DNA from: UBA57 sp963577725
GTDB lineage: Archaea; Thermoproteota; Nitrososphaeria; Nitrososphaerales; UBA57
DNA: 64,000 nt
Reading direction: 5' to 3'
NCBI GenBank assembly: GCA_047517285.1
Contig: JAKZTE010000010.1
Coordinates: 1-64,000 of the forward strand
Shown one piece after another: positions 31,833 through 41,081 of the stretch. The translations under genes were made by a program, and so were the position numbers. A model generated the notes under the pieces. That model was not told the origin of the DNA, did no database searches, and was given only the letters and a program-made list of their open reading frames with translations. Numbering within the stretch: the first letter of the stretch is position 1; each line of letters begins with the position of its first letter.

Positions 31833-32624
31833 TTAAATTGCTCCATCCAAAGCATTTGCACATAAACAATCCCTATTTTTATTAATTTCTGGAATGATAT
31901 TCTGAATTATACTGCTGGTTTTTTCTACATTCTTTTCTAATGTTTTCAATACCTCGTGATGAGACACTACTGTTTCCGCCCATACATCATAATCTGTAAT
32001 TGTAGCAATTGCCAAATAACAAATCTGTGATTCTCTCGCTAAAACACATTCAGGAAATAACGTCATATTTATTGTATCTGCTCCCCAATTTCTGAACATG
32101 TTTGATTCCGCTCTTGTTGAAAATCTAGGACCTTCAATGCATACTTGTGTAGCTCTGTCATGAATACTGTAATTTAATTTCTTACCTGCTGAAACTGCCA
32201 ATTTTCTCAGATCTGGACAAAATGGGTCTGCAGTTGATATATGCGCTACAGTACCTTGGTCATAAAATGTACTATCTCTATCCTTTGTTCTATCTATGAA
32301 CTGATCAGGTATTGCTATGTGTCCTGGTTCCATTTCTTCTCTTAAACTTCCAACTGCGCACGGCGCAATTATTCTCTTCACTCCTAATTCCTTTAATGCC
32401 CATATATTTGCACGAAAATTAATCTTATGCGGAGGAACACTGTGTTTCTTCCCATGTCTTGGAAGAAATACTACCTTCTTCTCATTGAATTCTCCTATTG
32501 TTAATGAATCTGAAGTTTTTCCATATGGGGTTTCTACGTCTATTGTCTCCTTGTTTGAAATAATATCAGTATTATAAATTCCTGTTCCGCCAATTATTGC
32601 AATTTCTATATCCACATTAATCAT
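31833..32624 (-). CDS. mtnP: S-methyl-5'-thioadenosine phosphorylase
   Basis: Releases adenine from methylthioadenosine, a polyamine by-product. The phosphate loop GGTGIYN, LPRHGKKHSVPPHKINFRAN, the ICIEGPRFSTRAESNMFR-type segment (VCIEGPRFSTRAES here), and DYDVWAE with the adenine-selective Asp all fit the MTAP group rather than inosine phosphorylase. 263 residues. It overlaps the end of apt by eight bases; the adenine made here is the substrate of Apt. Confidence 0.93.
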   Translation of the reverse strand: MINVDIEIAIIGGTGIYNTDIISNKETIDVETPYGKTSDSLTIGEFNEKKVVFLPRHGKKHSVPPHKINFRANIWALKELGVKRIIAPCAVGSLREEMEPGHIAIPDQFIDRTKDRDSTFYDQGTVAHISTADPFCPDLRKLAVSAGKKLNYSIHDRATQVCIEGPRFSTRAESNMFRNWGADTINMTLFPECVLARESQICYLAIATITDYDVWAETVVSHHEVLKTLEKNVEKTSSIIQNIIPEINKNRDCLCANALDGAI

Positions 32625-33126
32625 ATCCTACGATTGAAAATATTTTATATTCTGATAAAATCTTTCTCGCATTAAGAAATTTCAGTTCAATTAAAAACCC
32701 TAATCCAACTATGTTTCCATCTAATGCTTCTATCATCTTTACTGCAGCTTCTACTGTTCCGCCCGTTGCTAATAAATCGTCTATAACTAGAATATTTCTA
32801 CCTTTCAGTGATTCATTCTTTATCTCAATAGAAGCAGTTCCATATTCTAATTCAAAATCTCTCGAAATAGTCTCTCCAGGGAGTTTTCCTTTCTTCCTTA
32901 TTGGTATAAAGCTAATTTTTAATCTATTTGCCAAAGCAGCTCCAAATACAAATCCTCTTGATTCTATTCCTATTATTGTATCAATCTTTCCCCTAAATTC
33001 CCTCTCAAATTCTTCTAGAATATATTGAAATGCATCTGGATTATCTATTACTGGCCACATATCTTTGAATACTATTCCTTGTTTTGGATAGTCTGGGTAA
33101 TCTTTGATTATGCCTCGTATATTCAT
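32617..33126 (-). CDS. apt: adenine phosphoribosyltransferase
   Basis: Converts adenine plus PRPP to AMP. The PRPP-binding loop is ILVIDDLLATGGTVEAA; IRGIIKDYPDYPKQGIVFKD and ESRGFVFGAALANRL are also typical. ATG 33126 is chosen over a TTG at 33138 because AATTATATG-like sequence (minus strand, near 33150-33158) lies about 27 bases upstream. 169 residues. First gene of the apt-mtnP-ahcY unit. Confidence 0.94.
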   Translation of the reverse strand: MNIRGIIKDYPDYPKQGIVFKDMWPVIDNPDAFQYILEEFEREFRGKIDTIIGIESRGFVFGAALANRLKISFIPIRKKGKLPGETISRDFELEYGTASIEIKNESLKGRNILVIDDLLATGGTVEAAVKMIEALDGNIVGLGFLIELKFLNARKILSEYKIFSIVGYD

Positions 33127-33206
33127 AATCAATATCAAGTAATACTTTGCATATAATTATTCGTATTTAATTGGAAACAATTATATTCTTTTGTCCTTAT
33201 CTTCAT

Positions 33207-33629
33207 ATGATAATGAAAGACGATTCTTATGAAACGCTATTAACAAGGATTGAAGATGAGTTATCTAAAGTTGAAGTTAAGAAAAAAGATAGAATTGAAA
33301 TTCCTAAAGCCGTGACCTTCTGGAGTGGCCAAAAAACATATTTTAGAAATTTCTCATTATACCCTAAATTATTGAGGAGGACTGCCGAACATTTCTTGGC
33401 GTTTCTATCAAAAGAACTTGCTACTTCTGCATCGCTTGATGGGGATAGGGCTATTTTTATTGGTCGAAAAACTCCCGATTCATTTGATTTCATACTCAAA
33501 CGCTATATACGTCAATACGTTAATTGTTCTGTCTGCAATAGTTATGATACATCTCTAGAAAAAGTCAAACGACTATATTTCATTACTTGCGACGCCTGTG
33601 GAGCAAAAACAACTGCAGGTTCAAGATAG
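33207..33629 (+). CDS. translation initiation factor aIF2 beta subunit
   Basis: Subunit of the heterotrimer that delivers initiator tRNA. DSYETLLTRIEDELSKVEVK at the N-terminus, a central domain with KRYIRQYVNC, and a C-terminal four-Cys zinc ribbon (NCSVCNSY and TCDACGAK) match the archaeal family. About 140 residues, normal. The ATG at 33207 (or 33213) fits a leaderless start from TTATATT at 33181-33187; the longer open frame from 33171 would begin upstream of the TATA. It is followed immediately by the DUF424 gene. Confidence 0.93.
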   Translation: MIMKDDSYETLLTRIEDELSKVEVKKKDRIEIPKAVTFWSGQKTYFRNFSLYPKLLRRTAEHFLAFLSKELATSASLDGDRAIFIGRKTPDSFDFILKRYIRQYVNCSVCNSYDTSLEKVKRLYFITCDACGAKTTAGSR

Positions 33630-33630
33630 C

Positions 33631-33942
33631 ATGCCTTCTAATTCATTTCATTTTCGTTCAATTAAAAATCAAGAGGTCAATATTGTCAATATATGCGATA
33701 CTGAGATTGTTGGTAAAACTCTTTCTGAAGGAGAATTTGAGATTGAAATTTCTGAGGATTATTTTGGCGGAATTCAAATTGATGAAAATAGGGCCATTGA
33801 ATTATTAAAAACCTCTAATACGTTAAATCTAGTCGGAAATAATATCGTTGATTTAGCTATTGAATTGGATTTAGCATCTTCTGACTCTATTAAATTTATT
33901 GAAAACATTTCATTCGTTATAATTTATAAATTCATACAATAG
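33631..33942 (+). CDS. DUF424 family protein
   Basis: A 103-residue archaeal protein of unknown function. Its family pattern is visible: VNICDTEIVGKTLSEGEFEI, then ISEDYFGGIQIDENRAIELL, then TLNLVGNNIVDLAIELDL. ATG 33631 lies one base after the aIF2 beta stop; an ATG at 33598 would overlap that gene and lacks family support. Archaeal DUF424 genes commonly lie beside translation genes, as here, suggesting a role tied to translation. Confidence 0.82.
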   Translation: MPSNSFHFRSIKNQEVNIVNICDTEIVGKTLSEGEFEIEISEDYFGGIQIDENRAIELLKTSNTLNLVGNNIVDLAIELDLASSDSIKFIENISFVIIYKFIQ

Positions 33943-33979
33943 AGTTTAAGTAATAATTTTCCCAATGTAAAGTGATTTA

Positions 33980-34291
33980 ATGGGTAAGCGGAAAGTTCTA
34001 AACGAAAAGTCACTTAAAGATATAGTTTTACCACAGGAGGGCGAAATGTTTGGTCGTGTTCTCAAGCATTTAGGAAGCGAGTTAATTCAAATAAAATGCG
34101 CAGACGATAAAATCCGTATTGGACGAATACGCGGCAAACTAAAACGCCGAGTCTGGATTCGTGATAACGACGTTGTCATAATTGCTCCATGGGACTTTAA
34201 ATTTGACGAACGCGGCGATATACTTTGGAGATATACTATTGGACAAGTTGAATGGCTTCAAGCACAAGGACATCTTCCAAAGGACTTGTAG
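33980..34291 (+). CDS. translation initiation factor aIF1A
   Basis: Small OB-fold initiation factor of 103 residues. LPQEGEMFGRVLKHLGSELI, RIRGKLKRRVWIRDNDVVII and PWDFKFDERGDILWRY are characteristic. It binds the ribosomal A site during initiation. It begins a plus-strand run aIF1A-rio1-KH-top6B-top6A with short gaps or overlaps; this conserved archaeal neighbourhood supports every member. Confidence 0.97.
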   Translation: MGKRKVLNEKSLKDIVLPQEGEMFGRVLKHLGSELIQIKCADDKIRIGRIRGKLKRRVWIRDNDVVIIAPWDFKFDERGDILWRYTIGQVEWLQAQGHLPKDL

Positions 34292-34294
34292 CGT

Positions 34295-35086
34295 ATGTCG
34301 TCACAAATAGACAATCGCGCCATTAAAAAAGCACTACACAAAATTAATAATTATGAAAAATCAAACCGATCAAAGAAAAAACGCTCAGAGGATTTTCAGG
34401 TTTTTCAAGACGTCTTCAATAAACCAACTCTTCTAACTCTTTATTCTATGTTTAATAATGGAACTCTTTCGTATATGAACGGTATTGTTAATTCTGGAAA
34501 AGAATCAAATATATTTTGGGGTGTTACTCCAGAAGGTAACGACGTTGCCGTTAAAATCTATCTTACCGTTGCTTCTGAATTCCGTAAAAGACTTCAGTAT
34601 ATCCAAGGAGACAATCGTTTTAGAAACATCAATACAAATGGACATAAGTTGATTGAATTATGGGCAAGAAAAGAATTTAAAAATCTATTTAAAGCTCATT
34701 CTATAAACATTCCTGTTCCTAAACCCATTGCCGTAAAACGCAACGTTCTCGTAATGGAATTCCAAGGAATCAATGGTTCTCCTTTTCCTACTCTTTCTGA
34801 AACTGAGGTCTCTGAATCTGATTTAGTTGAAATTCTAGACCTAGTTACTATGTTATATCAAAAATCCCATCTTATTCATTCTGATTTATCTGAATATAAC
34901 GTATTCAAAAATTCCAGTGATTTAATTTTATTTGATTTCGGTTCTGCAGTAGATGTTTCTCATCCTATGTCTAAAGATTTCTTACTACGCGATCTAAAAA
35001 ACCTGCATAGATTCTTTTCTAAACGTGGAATCCCTGTATTTGATGTAGAAAAGAAGTTTCTGGAGATAACCGAAAATGATATTTGA
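34295..35086 (+). CDS. rio1: RIO1-family atypical protein kinase
   Basis: Kinase/ATPase needed in late small-ribosomal-subunit maturation. NSGKESNIFWGVTPEGNDVA is the nucleotide loop, followed by the Lys in VAVKIY; the catalytic loop is HSDLSEYNV and the metal-binding motif is LFDFGSA. 263 residues. It starts four bases after aIF1A and overlaps the KH-protein gene by 11 bases. In eukaryotes its partner is Dim2/Pno1, whose archaeal relative is the next gene. Confidence 0.95.
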   Translation: MSSQIDNRAIKKALHKINNYEKSNRSKKKRSEDFQVFQDVFNKPTLLTLYSMFNNGTLSYMNGIVNSGKESNIFWGVTPEGNDVAVKIYLTVASEFRKRLQYIQGDNRFRNINTNGHKLIELWARKEFKNLFKAHSINIPVPKPIAVKRNVLVMEFQGINGSPFPTLSETEVSESDLVEILDLVTMLYQKSHLIHSDLSEYNVFKNSSDLILFDFGSAVDVSHPMSKDFLLRDLKNLHRFFSKRGIPVFDVEKKFLEITENDI

Positions 35087-35645
35087 CAAAACAATTCGAA
35101 TACCTATAGACCGCGTTGGTTCTGTAGTAGGTAAATCTGGAAAAACTAAATTATGGATAGAAGAAAAATGTCATGTGAATCTAGATATAGATAGTCGTAG
35201 TGGCGAAATTCATATTTCTACCGGCGATGAGATTTCTAATCCACTTCTTGCCGTCGACTTAACTCAATCTATTGCTCATGGTTTTTCTAAAGTTAACGCA
35301 TCTAATCTACTCGACGAAGATAAATTCCTCTCCATAATCGACCTTACACAATATTATAAAAAATCATCTAACTCTATGTCTAGAATTAAATCGCGTGTAA
35401 TTGGACAAAATGGTAAAGCTCGGAAAGTTATGGAAGAAATTTCTAATACAAATATCGCTGTTTACGGACATTCAGTATCTATAATCGGTTCATTAGAACA
35501 AATTAAATTAGTTGAAAATGCTATTAATTTACTCATTTCCGGCTCTCAACATAAAACTGCTTATGACTTACTGCAAAAAAGTCGGACTCAAGCAAAATTA
35601 GATAGACTACAATTATGGGAGGATGGCCCTGTTGTCGAAAAATAA
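35076..35645 (+). CDS. Krr1/Dim2-like KH-domain RNA-binding protein
   Basis: A 189-residue protein with two KH-type domains: the first has IPIDRVGSVVGKSGKTKLWI (GxxG loop VGKSGKT), the second SRIKSRVIGQNGKARKVMEE with loop IGQNGKA. Archaeal relatives correspond to eukaryotic Dim2/Pno1, which binds the 3' end of small-subunit rRNA. Overlaps with both rio1 and top6B show tight operon coupling. Confidence 0.9.
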   Translation: MIFDKTIRIPIDRVGSVVGKSGKTKLWIEEKCHVNLDIDSRSGEIHISTGDEISNPLLAVDLTQSIAHGFSKVNASNLLDEDKFLSIIDLTQYYKKSSNSMSRIKSRVIGQNGKARKVMEEISNTNIAVYGHSVSIIGSLEQIKLVENAINLLISGSQHKTAYDLLQKSRTQAKLDRLQLWEDGPVVEK

Positions 35646-37173
35646 AACTACTTTTTCTGGTATTTCTCCTAGTGAATTCTTCTATCGAAATAGAGATTTG
35701 GCAGGTTTTAGTAATCCTGCTAAAGCTTTGTATACTGCCACTCGAGAATTAGTGGAAAATTCTCTTGATGCATGCGAATCTTCTGAAATTCTTCCTAGTA
35801 TCTATGTTCGAATGACTCCTATTGTCGATCACTTGGATAATTCCGAGCCTAGAACATATCAACTCAAAGTCAGTGATAATGGACCTGGCATTGATCCTGT
35901 TAAAGCTCCTGATGCATTTGGCCGTGTTTTCTATGGAAGTAAATACAAACTCAGACAAGCTAGAGGTATGTTTGGTATGGGCGGAACTATGGCTGTTTTA
36001 TACGGTCAAATCACTACTAGCAAACCCGTGGTTATTTATACATCAACAGACGGTAAAAAATTCCACAAGTTTACATTAAGGATAGATATACAAAAAAATG
36101 CACCTGTAATCATAAATAAAGAAATAATCGAAGGCAAAGGTTCTACTGGTACTACTGTCGAATTGTTACTTACAGGAGATGCATTTCGTGCATCTACCAA
36201 AGTTCATGATTATTTCTTAGAATCTGCATTGGTTACTCCCTATGCAGAAATAACTTTTATTGACGCTCAAGGTAAAATGTTCTATTATCCGAGAAGCACT
36301 AATACATTACCAAAACCTTCCGAAGAAACCCAACCTCATCCACATGGTTTTGATTTCGAAGGTATGAGAAGACTTATTGAAGACACCGGCGATAAAAGTC
36401 TTCATAAACTACTTATGAATAATTTCCATCGTGTTGGCGCTACTACTTCTACAAACTTCTTTAAATTTGCTAAAATCGATCATACATCTAGTCCTAAAGA
36501 TCTATCATACGAAAATATCGTGCAAATGGTAGATGCTATGCATAGTTATGAATCATTTCTTCCTCCTGACTCTCATTGTTTGTCCCCTCTTGGCAAAGAT
36601 ATACTAAACGCCGGTATAATGAGTGAACTTTCTCCTGAATTCTCTACTATTGCTATACGACCTCCATCTGCATATTCTGGTTTTCCATTTATTGTAGAAG
36701 TTGGATTGGCATATGGGGGAAATGTCGGTAGTGGAGGCGTAAAATTATTCCGTTACGCGAATCGTATTCCATTACTATACGATGAAGGCAGTGATATTGC
36801 CTGGCAAGTAGTAAAAGATTTAGCAATTGATAAGAAACGAGCATATAAAATTCCTGATAACGCTCCACTTGCTCTGATTACTCATGTATGTTCAACTAAA
36901 GTTCCGTTCAAAACCGCTGGAAAAGAATTCCTTGCTGATAGACCCGAAATTGAAAGAGAATTAAAGAATGCTGTTCGAGAAGTTCTTAGAAAACTTCGTT
37001 TACATTTGTCTCGTAAATCTTCAGAAGAGGCAGTAAAAAGAAGGCGTGATATATATTCCAAATACCTTCCACTAATTGCAGAATTTTCAAAAGACCTGTC
37101 GGGGAAAAAAGACCTACCTAATTTCCAGCCAATGCTTAAAGCATATCTTGAAGAATCAGAAGGTAATAATTAA
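35632..37173 (+). CDS. top6B: type II DNA topoisomerase VI subunit B
   Basis: ATPase subunit that gates DNA strand passage. GHKL-fold motifs are visible: ATRELVENSLDACES, KVSDNGPGIDP, ARGMFGMGGTMAVLYGQ and the TSKPV region. 513 residues. TTG 35632 is chosen: GGGAGG at 35617-35622 lies nine bases upstream, the same spacing as at atpB, whereas the ATG at 35623 is directly against the ribosome-binding site. Its stop overlaps the top6A start. Confidence 0.96.
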   Translation: MSKNKTTFSGISPSEFFYRNRDLAGFSNPAKALYTATRELVENSLDACESSEILPSIYVRMTPIVDHLDNSEPRTYQLKVSDNGPGIDPVKAPDAFGRVFYGSKYKLRQARGMFGMGGTMAVLYGQITTSKPVVIYTSTDGKKFHKFTLRIDIQKNAPVIINKEIIEGKGSTGTTVELLLTGDAFRASTKVHDYFLESALVTPYAEITFIDAQGKMFYYPRSTNTLPKPSEETQPHPHGFDFEGMRRLIEDTGDKSLHKLLMNNFHRVGATTSTNFFKFAKIDHTSSPKDLSYENIVQMVDAMHSYESFLPPDSHCLSPLGKDILNAGIMSELSPEFSTIAIRPPSAYSGFPFIVEVGLAYGGNVGSGGVKLFRYANRIPLLYDEGSDIAWQVVKDLAIDKKRAYKIPDNAPLALITHVCSTKVPFKTAGKEFLADRPEIERELKNAVREVLRKLRLHLSRKSSEEAVKRRRDIYSKYLPLIAEFSKDLSGKKDLPNFQPMLKAYLEESEGNN

Positions 37174-38291
37174 TGCCTAAATCTAAAAAACAAACCAAAC
37201 ACTCCAAACGTCAGAATGACATAGAAGAACAGAAAGTCCAAATTAGATCTCAATTAAAACAACTTGGAGAAAAAATTTATTCTGATTTGAACTCTCAGAG
37301 ATTTCCTACAATCCATTTTCCTAGTAGATCGGTAAGAAATATCGTCTATGACAAAAAAACTAAACAATATATTCTTGGTTCTAATACAGTAACACGCACT
37401 GCGTCAAATATTAAACAGATTCGCTCAGTCACTCAATTAACTTGGCTTGCATTTTTTGCCAACGAATTAATGTCTAATAAAAAATCATCTACACTTCGAG
37501 ACGTCTATTACTCCTCACAAGCTTATGCGGTTGATTATACAGATCAACCTGAATCTGATTCAATTATTACAGATCTCGAATCTGTCATTTCTACTGCCAG
37601 AGAACGACTAAATATCTACCCTGAAGAACGCTCTGCAATATTCGGAGACCTAGATATTGAATATACTGTTCCTGGTTATGAGGGAAATAGAGCAAATCTC
37701 TCTTCACATCCTGACGGATATCTAATTGGACCTAGTCTTAGCACTGCTGATTTTGTTGGTACATCTGCTGAAATGATCATTGCCATAGAAAAAGGAGGCC
37801 TCTTCAACAGATTTATCGAAGAGAAAGTTCATTCTAAATACAAAGCTATAATCATAGATACTGCTGGACAAGCTCCTCGCACTACACGATATATGCTGAA
37901 ACGTTTACACAAAGAACTTAATCTTCCTGTATACATCATGACTGATGGCGACGTCTACGGCGAACATATTGCAATGGTTATCGTCTCTGGCTCTGCTGGC
38001 GCTGCACACCTACGTGATTTGACTGTACCTTCTGCGAAATGGCTAGGTATCTGGGCCTCTGATATTGCCAAATATAAATTGCCTACAATTCCTATGACTG
38101 AAATGGATTTTAAACGAGTCTCTGAATTAAAACGTGACCCTCGATACCAAAAAGGAGTATGGAATAAAGAACTTGACGTATTCCTGGAAATCAAAGCAAA
38201 ATGTGAATTGGAAGCTTTTAGTAAATACGGATTAACGGCTATTGTAGATAAATATCTGCCTGAAAAATTAGAGCAAGCAAAAAGTATGTAG
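37173..38291 (+). CDS. top6A: DNA topoisomerase VI subunit A (Spo11-like)
   Basis: DNA-cleaving subunit. The catalytic Tyr region is SRSVRNIVYDKKTKQYILG, and the Toprim metal site is IAIEKGGLFNRF followed by TDGDVYG. 372 residues. The ATG shares a base with the top6B stop (TAATG). The C-terminus ends with the usual YGLTAIVDKYLPEKL. Both subunits are intact. Confidence 0.97.
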   Translation: MPKSKKQTKHSKRQNDIEEQKVQIRSQLKQLGEKIYSDLNSQRFPTIHFPSRSVRNIVYDKKTKQYILGSNTVTRTASNIKQIRSVTQLTWLAFFANELMSNKKSSTLRDVYYSSQAYAVDYTDQPESDSIITDLESVISTARERLNIYPEERSAIFGDLDIEYTVPGYEGNRANLSSHPDGYLIGPSLSTADFVGTSAEMIIAIEKGGLFNRFIEEKVHSKYKAIIIDTAGQAPRTTRYMLKRLHKELNLPVYIMTDGDVYGEHIAMVIVSGSAGAAHLRDLTVPSAKWLGIWASDIAKYKLPTIPMTEMDFKRVSELKRDPRYQKGVWNKELDVFLEIKAKCELEAFSKYGLTAIVDKYLPEKLEQAKSM

Positions 38292-38296
38292 TCTTG

Positions 38297-38569
38297 TTAT
38301 TGTATCTGTAACTCTGCAGATCCGCCTGCGCAATCTACCTCTCCCATAACTCTTCTGATGAATGATTGACATGAAAAACATTCTACAAAGTTTCTTTCTT
38401 CATCTAAAACTGGACAATGAATTGCTTCTTTTTTTAATTTTCCAATCTTTTTTGCACTTACTACTCCCTTTAATGACTCTGTAACTTCTTTAGGCACCCT
38501 CTTTGGTTTCTTACCCTCTGGATAATTATACACTTTTACTTTGAATTTTGTTTCTGGTGCTTCACTCAT
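38297..38569 (-). CDS. conserved hypothetical small zinc-type protein
   Basis: A 90-residue, Lys-rich protein with a C-terminal Cys cluster (IHCPVLDEERNFVECFSCQSF, then EVDCAGG) that could bind zinc. The N-terminal half (KVKVYNYPEGKKPKRVPKEV) is basic and Pro-rich. No named family recognised. It is the last gene of the minus-strand run proS-uppP-this, ending five bases from the top6A stop. Confidence 0.65.
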   Translation of the reverse strand: MSEAPETKFKVKVYNYPEGKKPKRVPKEVTESLKGVVSAKKIGKLKKEAIHCPVLDEERNFVECFSCQSFIRRVMGEVDCAGGSAELQIQ

Positions 38570-38624
38570 ATAATTTACTTCAAAAATTACTTTATAATCT
38601 TATGTTTTATTATTGAATTATATT

Positions 38625-39425
38625 CTAGCTAATTATTTGTAATAGATAAGGCGTTAACAACAACATGCCTACCATCATAGAAAATATCCAAAATTTAATT
38701 CTTTGTGCAATCTTCATGAAACTACTTATTGAAATTAATCCTGAAATACATGAAAACATTATTGCAATAATTAATTCAATATATTGTAAATCCTGAATAC
38801 CTTCAAAAACTATTACGTACAGATTTGCTAATAGCACAGCTGGAATACTCATAATAAACGACAACCTTAATGCCGTACTTGGACTAAACTTCTTAAATAG
38901 CAAATACGAAGTTGTTATTCCTGATCTTGAAATTCCCGGTATTACTGCTAATCCCTGAAGTATTCCTGTTATTATTGATACCTCGTGTTTTAGATTCTCT
39001 GTGTTTTTTAAATCAGATTTGATCGATTTCTGTATTATTCCTGTTATAATCAATCCTATTCCTATAATTATAGTAAAAAATGCATTTTCTGCTACCTCTA
39101 AAAGACTAGAAAATAAAATAATACCCACTACACTCGACGATATCGTTGATAAAATCATAAATGTCGTCAATGAATTAACTTCATCATTATATCCAAATTT
39201 ATAATTCTTAAAATTCGAAGCTATCTGAATAATCTCCTTTCTAAAATATATACAAGCTGATATTACAGTTCCTAAATGTAAAATTATTGATAATTTAAGT
39301 GCGTTCTCTATATTGTAATCGAATAGCTCTGACATCAAAATAATAATATTTCCCTGGCTTGATATTGGCAACCACTCGATTATTCCTTGTACGATGCTGA
39401 TAATTATTATCTGAAATAAATCCAT
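38625..39425 (-). CDS. uppP: undecaprenyl-diphosphatase-like membrane phosphatase (UppP/BacA family)
   Basis: Recycles polyprenyl diphosphate carriers; in archaea the carrier would be dolichyl type, used for surface glycosylation. The 266-residue protein has about seven membrane helices and both active-site segments: GIIEWLPISSQGN near the N-terminus and VIPGISRSGIT in the middle. The usual His after SSxG is Asn here (SSQGN), a change in or near the catalytic site. It lies downstream of proS. Confidence 0.87.
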   Translation of the reverse strand: MDLFQIIIISIVQGIIEWLPISSQGNIIILMSELFDYNIENALKLSIILHLGTVISACIYFRKEIIQIASNFKNYKFGYNDEVNSLTTFMILSTISSSVVGIILFSSLLEVAENAFFTIIIGIGLIITGIIQKSIKSDLKNTENLKHEVSIITGILQGLAVIPGISRSGITTSYLLFKKFSPSTALRLSFIMSIPAVLLANLYVIVFEGIQDLQYIELIIAIMFSCISGLISISSFMKIAQRIKFWIFSMMVGMLLLTPYLLQIIS

Positions 39426-39462
39426 CTATTGTTTACACGTTATACAAGAATAAATAATTAAT

Positions 39463-40902
39463 CTAATATGATTTTGCAAAATAAACCGAGTTTGTTGCAT
39501 CATTTCCACAAACAATACACGATGAATTAATTGCCTCATCTTCAATCAGTCGTACGTCTGCTCCAGTTTCATCTTTTACCTTATCTTCACATTCTCTGCT
39601 ACCACACCAAGCTGATTTAATAAAACCTTTATCCTTGGTTAATCTCTTACATAATTCGCTGTATTCATCACTCTTGAATATCATCTCACTATGTTTCATC
39701 TTTGCACTCTCAAATAGCTCATCTTGAATTACTTCTAATTCTCTCATTATGCGGTCTGCTGGATTATCGCTAATGGCGATATTCTTCTTATCTCGTGAAT
39801 TTCTTTTTACTACTACTAATGAATTATTATCTAGATCTTTTGGACCTATTTCTACCCTTATAGGAACTCCCTTCATCTCCCATTGATTAAATTTCCAGCC
39901 TGGTGTATGATGTTCACTTGAATCTACATGACTTCTAACTCCTTTTTCATCTAATTGTTCCTTTATTTTCTCGATTACTTTGATTATTTCATTCTTCTTA
40001 TCCTCATCATAATAAATTGGAATAATAACTACCTGTATAGGAGCTATTTTTGGAGGCAATATCAATCCCTTGTCATCTCCATGAATCATTACCAATGCAC
40101 CCATTAATCTCCAAGATACTCCCCAAGATGTCTGCCATACGAAATGCGGTTCTTCATCTTTTCCTAAGAAACTTATTTCAAATGGTTTCGAAAAATTCTG
40201 TCCTAGTTGATGCGATGTTCCCATTTGCAATGCTTTTCCATCTGGCATAATTCCTTCTAATGTTAATGTATAATCTGCCCCGACAAATTTCTCTTTGTCA
40301 CTCTTTTTCCCCGTTAATATTGGTAAAGCTAAATATTCATTTACAAAATCTTTGTATAATTTCAACATTACGTTAACTTGTTTTTCTGCTTCCTCTCTAG
40401 TTTCATGCGCTGTATGACCTTCTTGCCATAGAAATTCAGATGTTCTAATGAACGGTTTTGTATCTTTTATTTCTGCTCTTAACACAGAGTTCCAAAAATT
40501 TAATTTTAATGGTAAATCTCTCCAACTCTTTATCCATTTTGCATATGATTCATACGCTATTGTTTCTGAAGTCGGTCTTATTGCTAATTTATTCTCTATA
40601 TCATTGTCTCCTGTTTTAGTTACCCAAAAAACTTCTGGAGTAAAACCTTTGAAATGATCTGATTCTCTATTTAATAATGATTCTGGAATCAACAATGGAA
40701 AATACGCATTTTTTGTTCCATCTTTTTTAAATTTCTTATCTAGAATTGATTGTATATTCTCCCATATTGAAAAACCATATTCCCTTAAAATTATAAATCC
40801 TTTTACTTGCGAATAATCAATTAATTCTGCTTTTAATACCGTCTGAGTATACCACTCTGAAAAATTCTCATCTTTTTTTTCTGTTATCCCAATCTTAACC
40901 AA
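39463..40902 (-). CDS. proS: prolyl-tRNA synthetase, archaeal/eukaryotic type
   Basis: Charges tRNA-Pro. Class II motifs are present: ENIQSILDKKFKKDGTKNAY leading to FPLLIPESLL, motif 2 RTSEFLWQEGHTAHETREEA, motif 3 GALVMIHGDDKGLILPP. The C-terminus has the archaeal zinc domain (CGSRECE and SSCIVCG) and the YFAKSY end typical of the short archaeal form. 479 residues; no bacterial-type editing insertion. The ATG lies about 180 bases from the divergent TFB gene. Confidence 0.97.
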   Translation of the reverse strand: MVKIGITEKKDENFSEWYTQTVLKAELIDYSQVKGFIILREYGFSIWENIQSILDKKFKKDGTKNAYFPLLIPESLLNRESDHFKGFTPEVFWVTKTGDNDIENKLAIRPTSETIAYESYAKWIKSWRDLPLKLNFWNSVLRAEIKDTKPFIRTSEFLWQEGHTAHETREEAEKQVNVMLKLYKDFVNEYLALPILTGKKSDKEKFVGADYTLTLEGIMPDGKALQMGTSHQLGQNFSKPFEISFLGKDEEPHFVWQTSWGVSWRLMGALVMIHGDDKGLILPPKIAPIQVVIIPIYYDEDKKNEIIKVIEKIKEQLDEKGVRSHVDSSEHHTPGWKFNQWEMKGVPIRVEIGPKDLDNNSLVVVKRNSRDKKNIAISDNPADRIMRELEVIQDELFESAKMKHSEMIFKSDEYSELCKRLTKDKGFIKSAWCGSRECEDKVKDETGADVRLIEDEAINSSCIVCGNDATNSVYFAKSY

Positions 40903-41081
40903 TTTATCTCAACTATTCACGTGTAACGTAACATCTTTTTTTTTCTAATATATATTATTGATTATGCTACATTATCATAGTAGACATACGTCCTAAAGTT
41001 TATATATGACATCGACACAACAACCGGAAGTATAGGTATGCAAATACTTAAATATTAAAAATAAAAATATGTGAAATTTAT

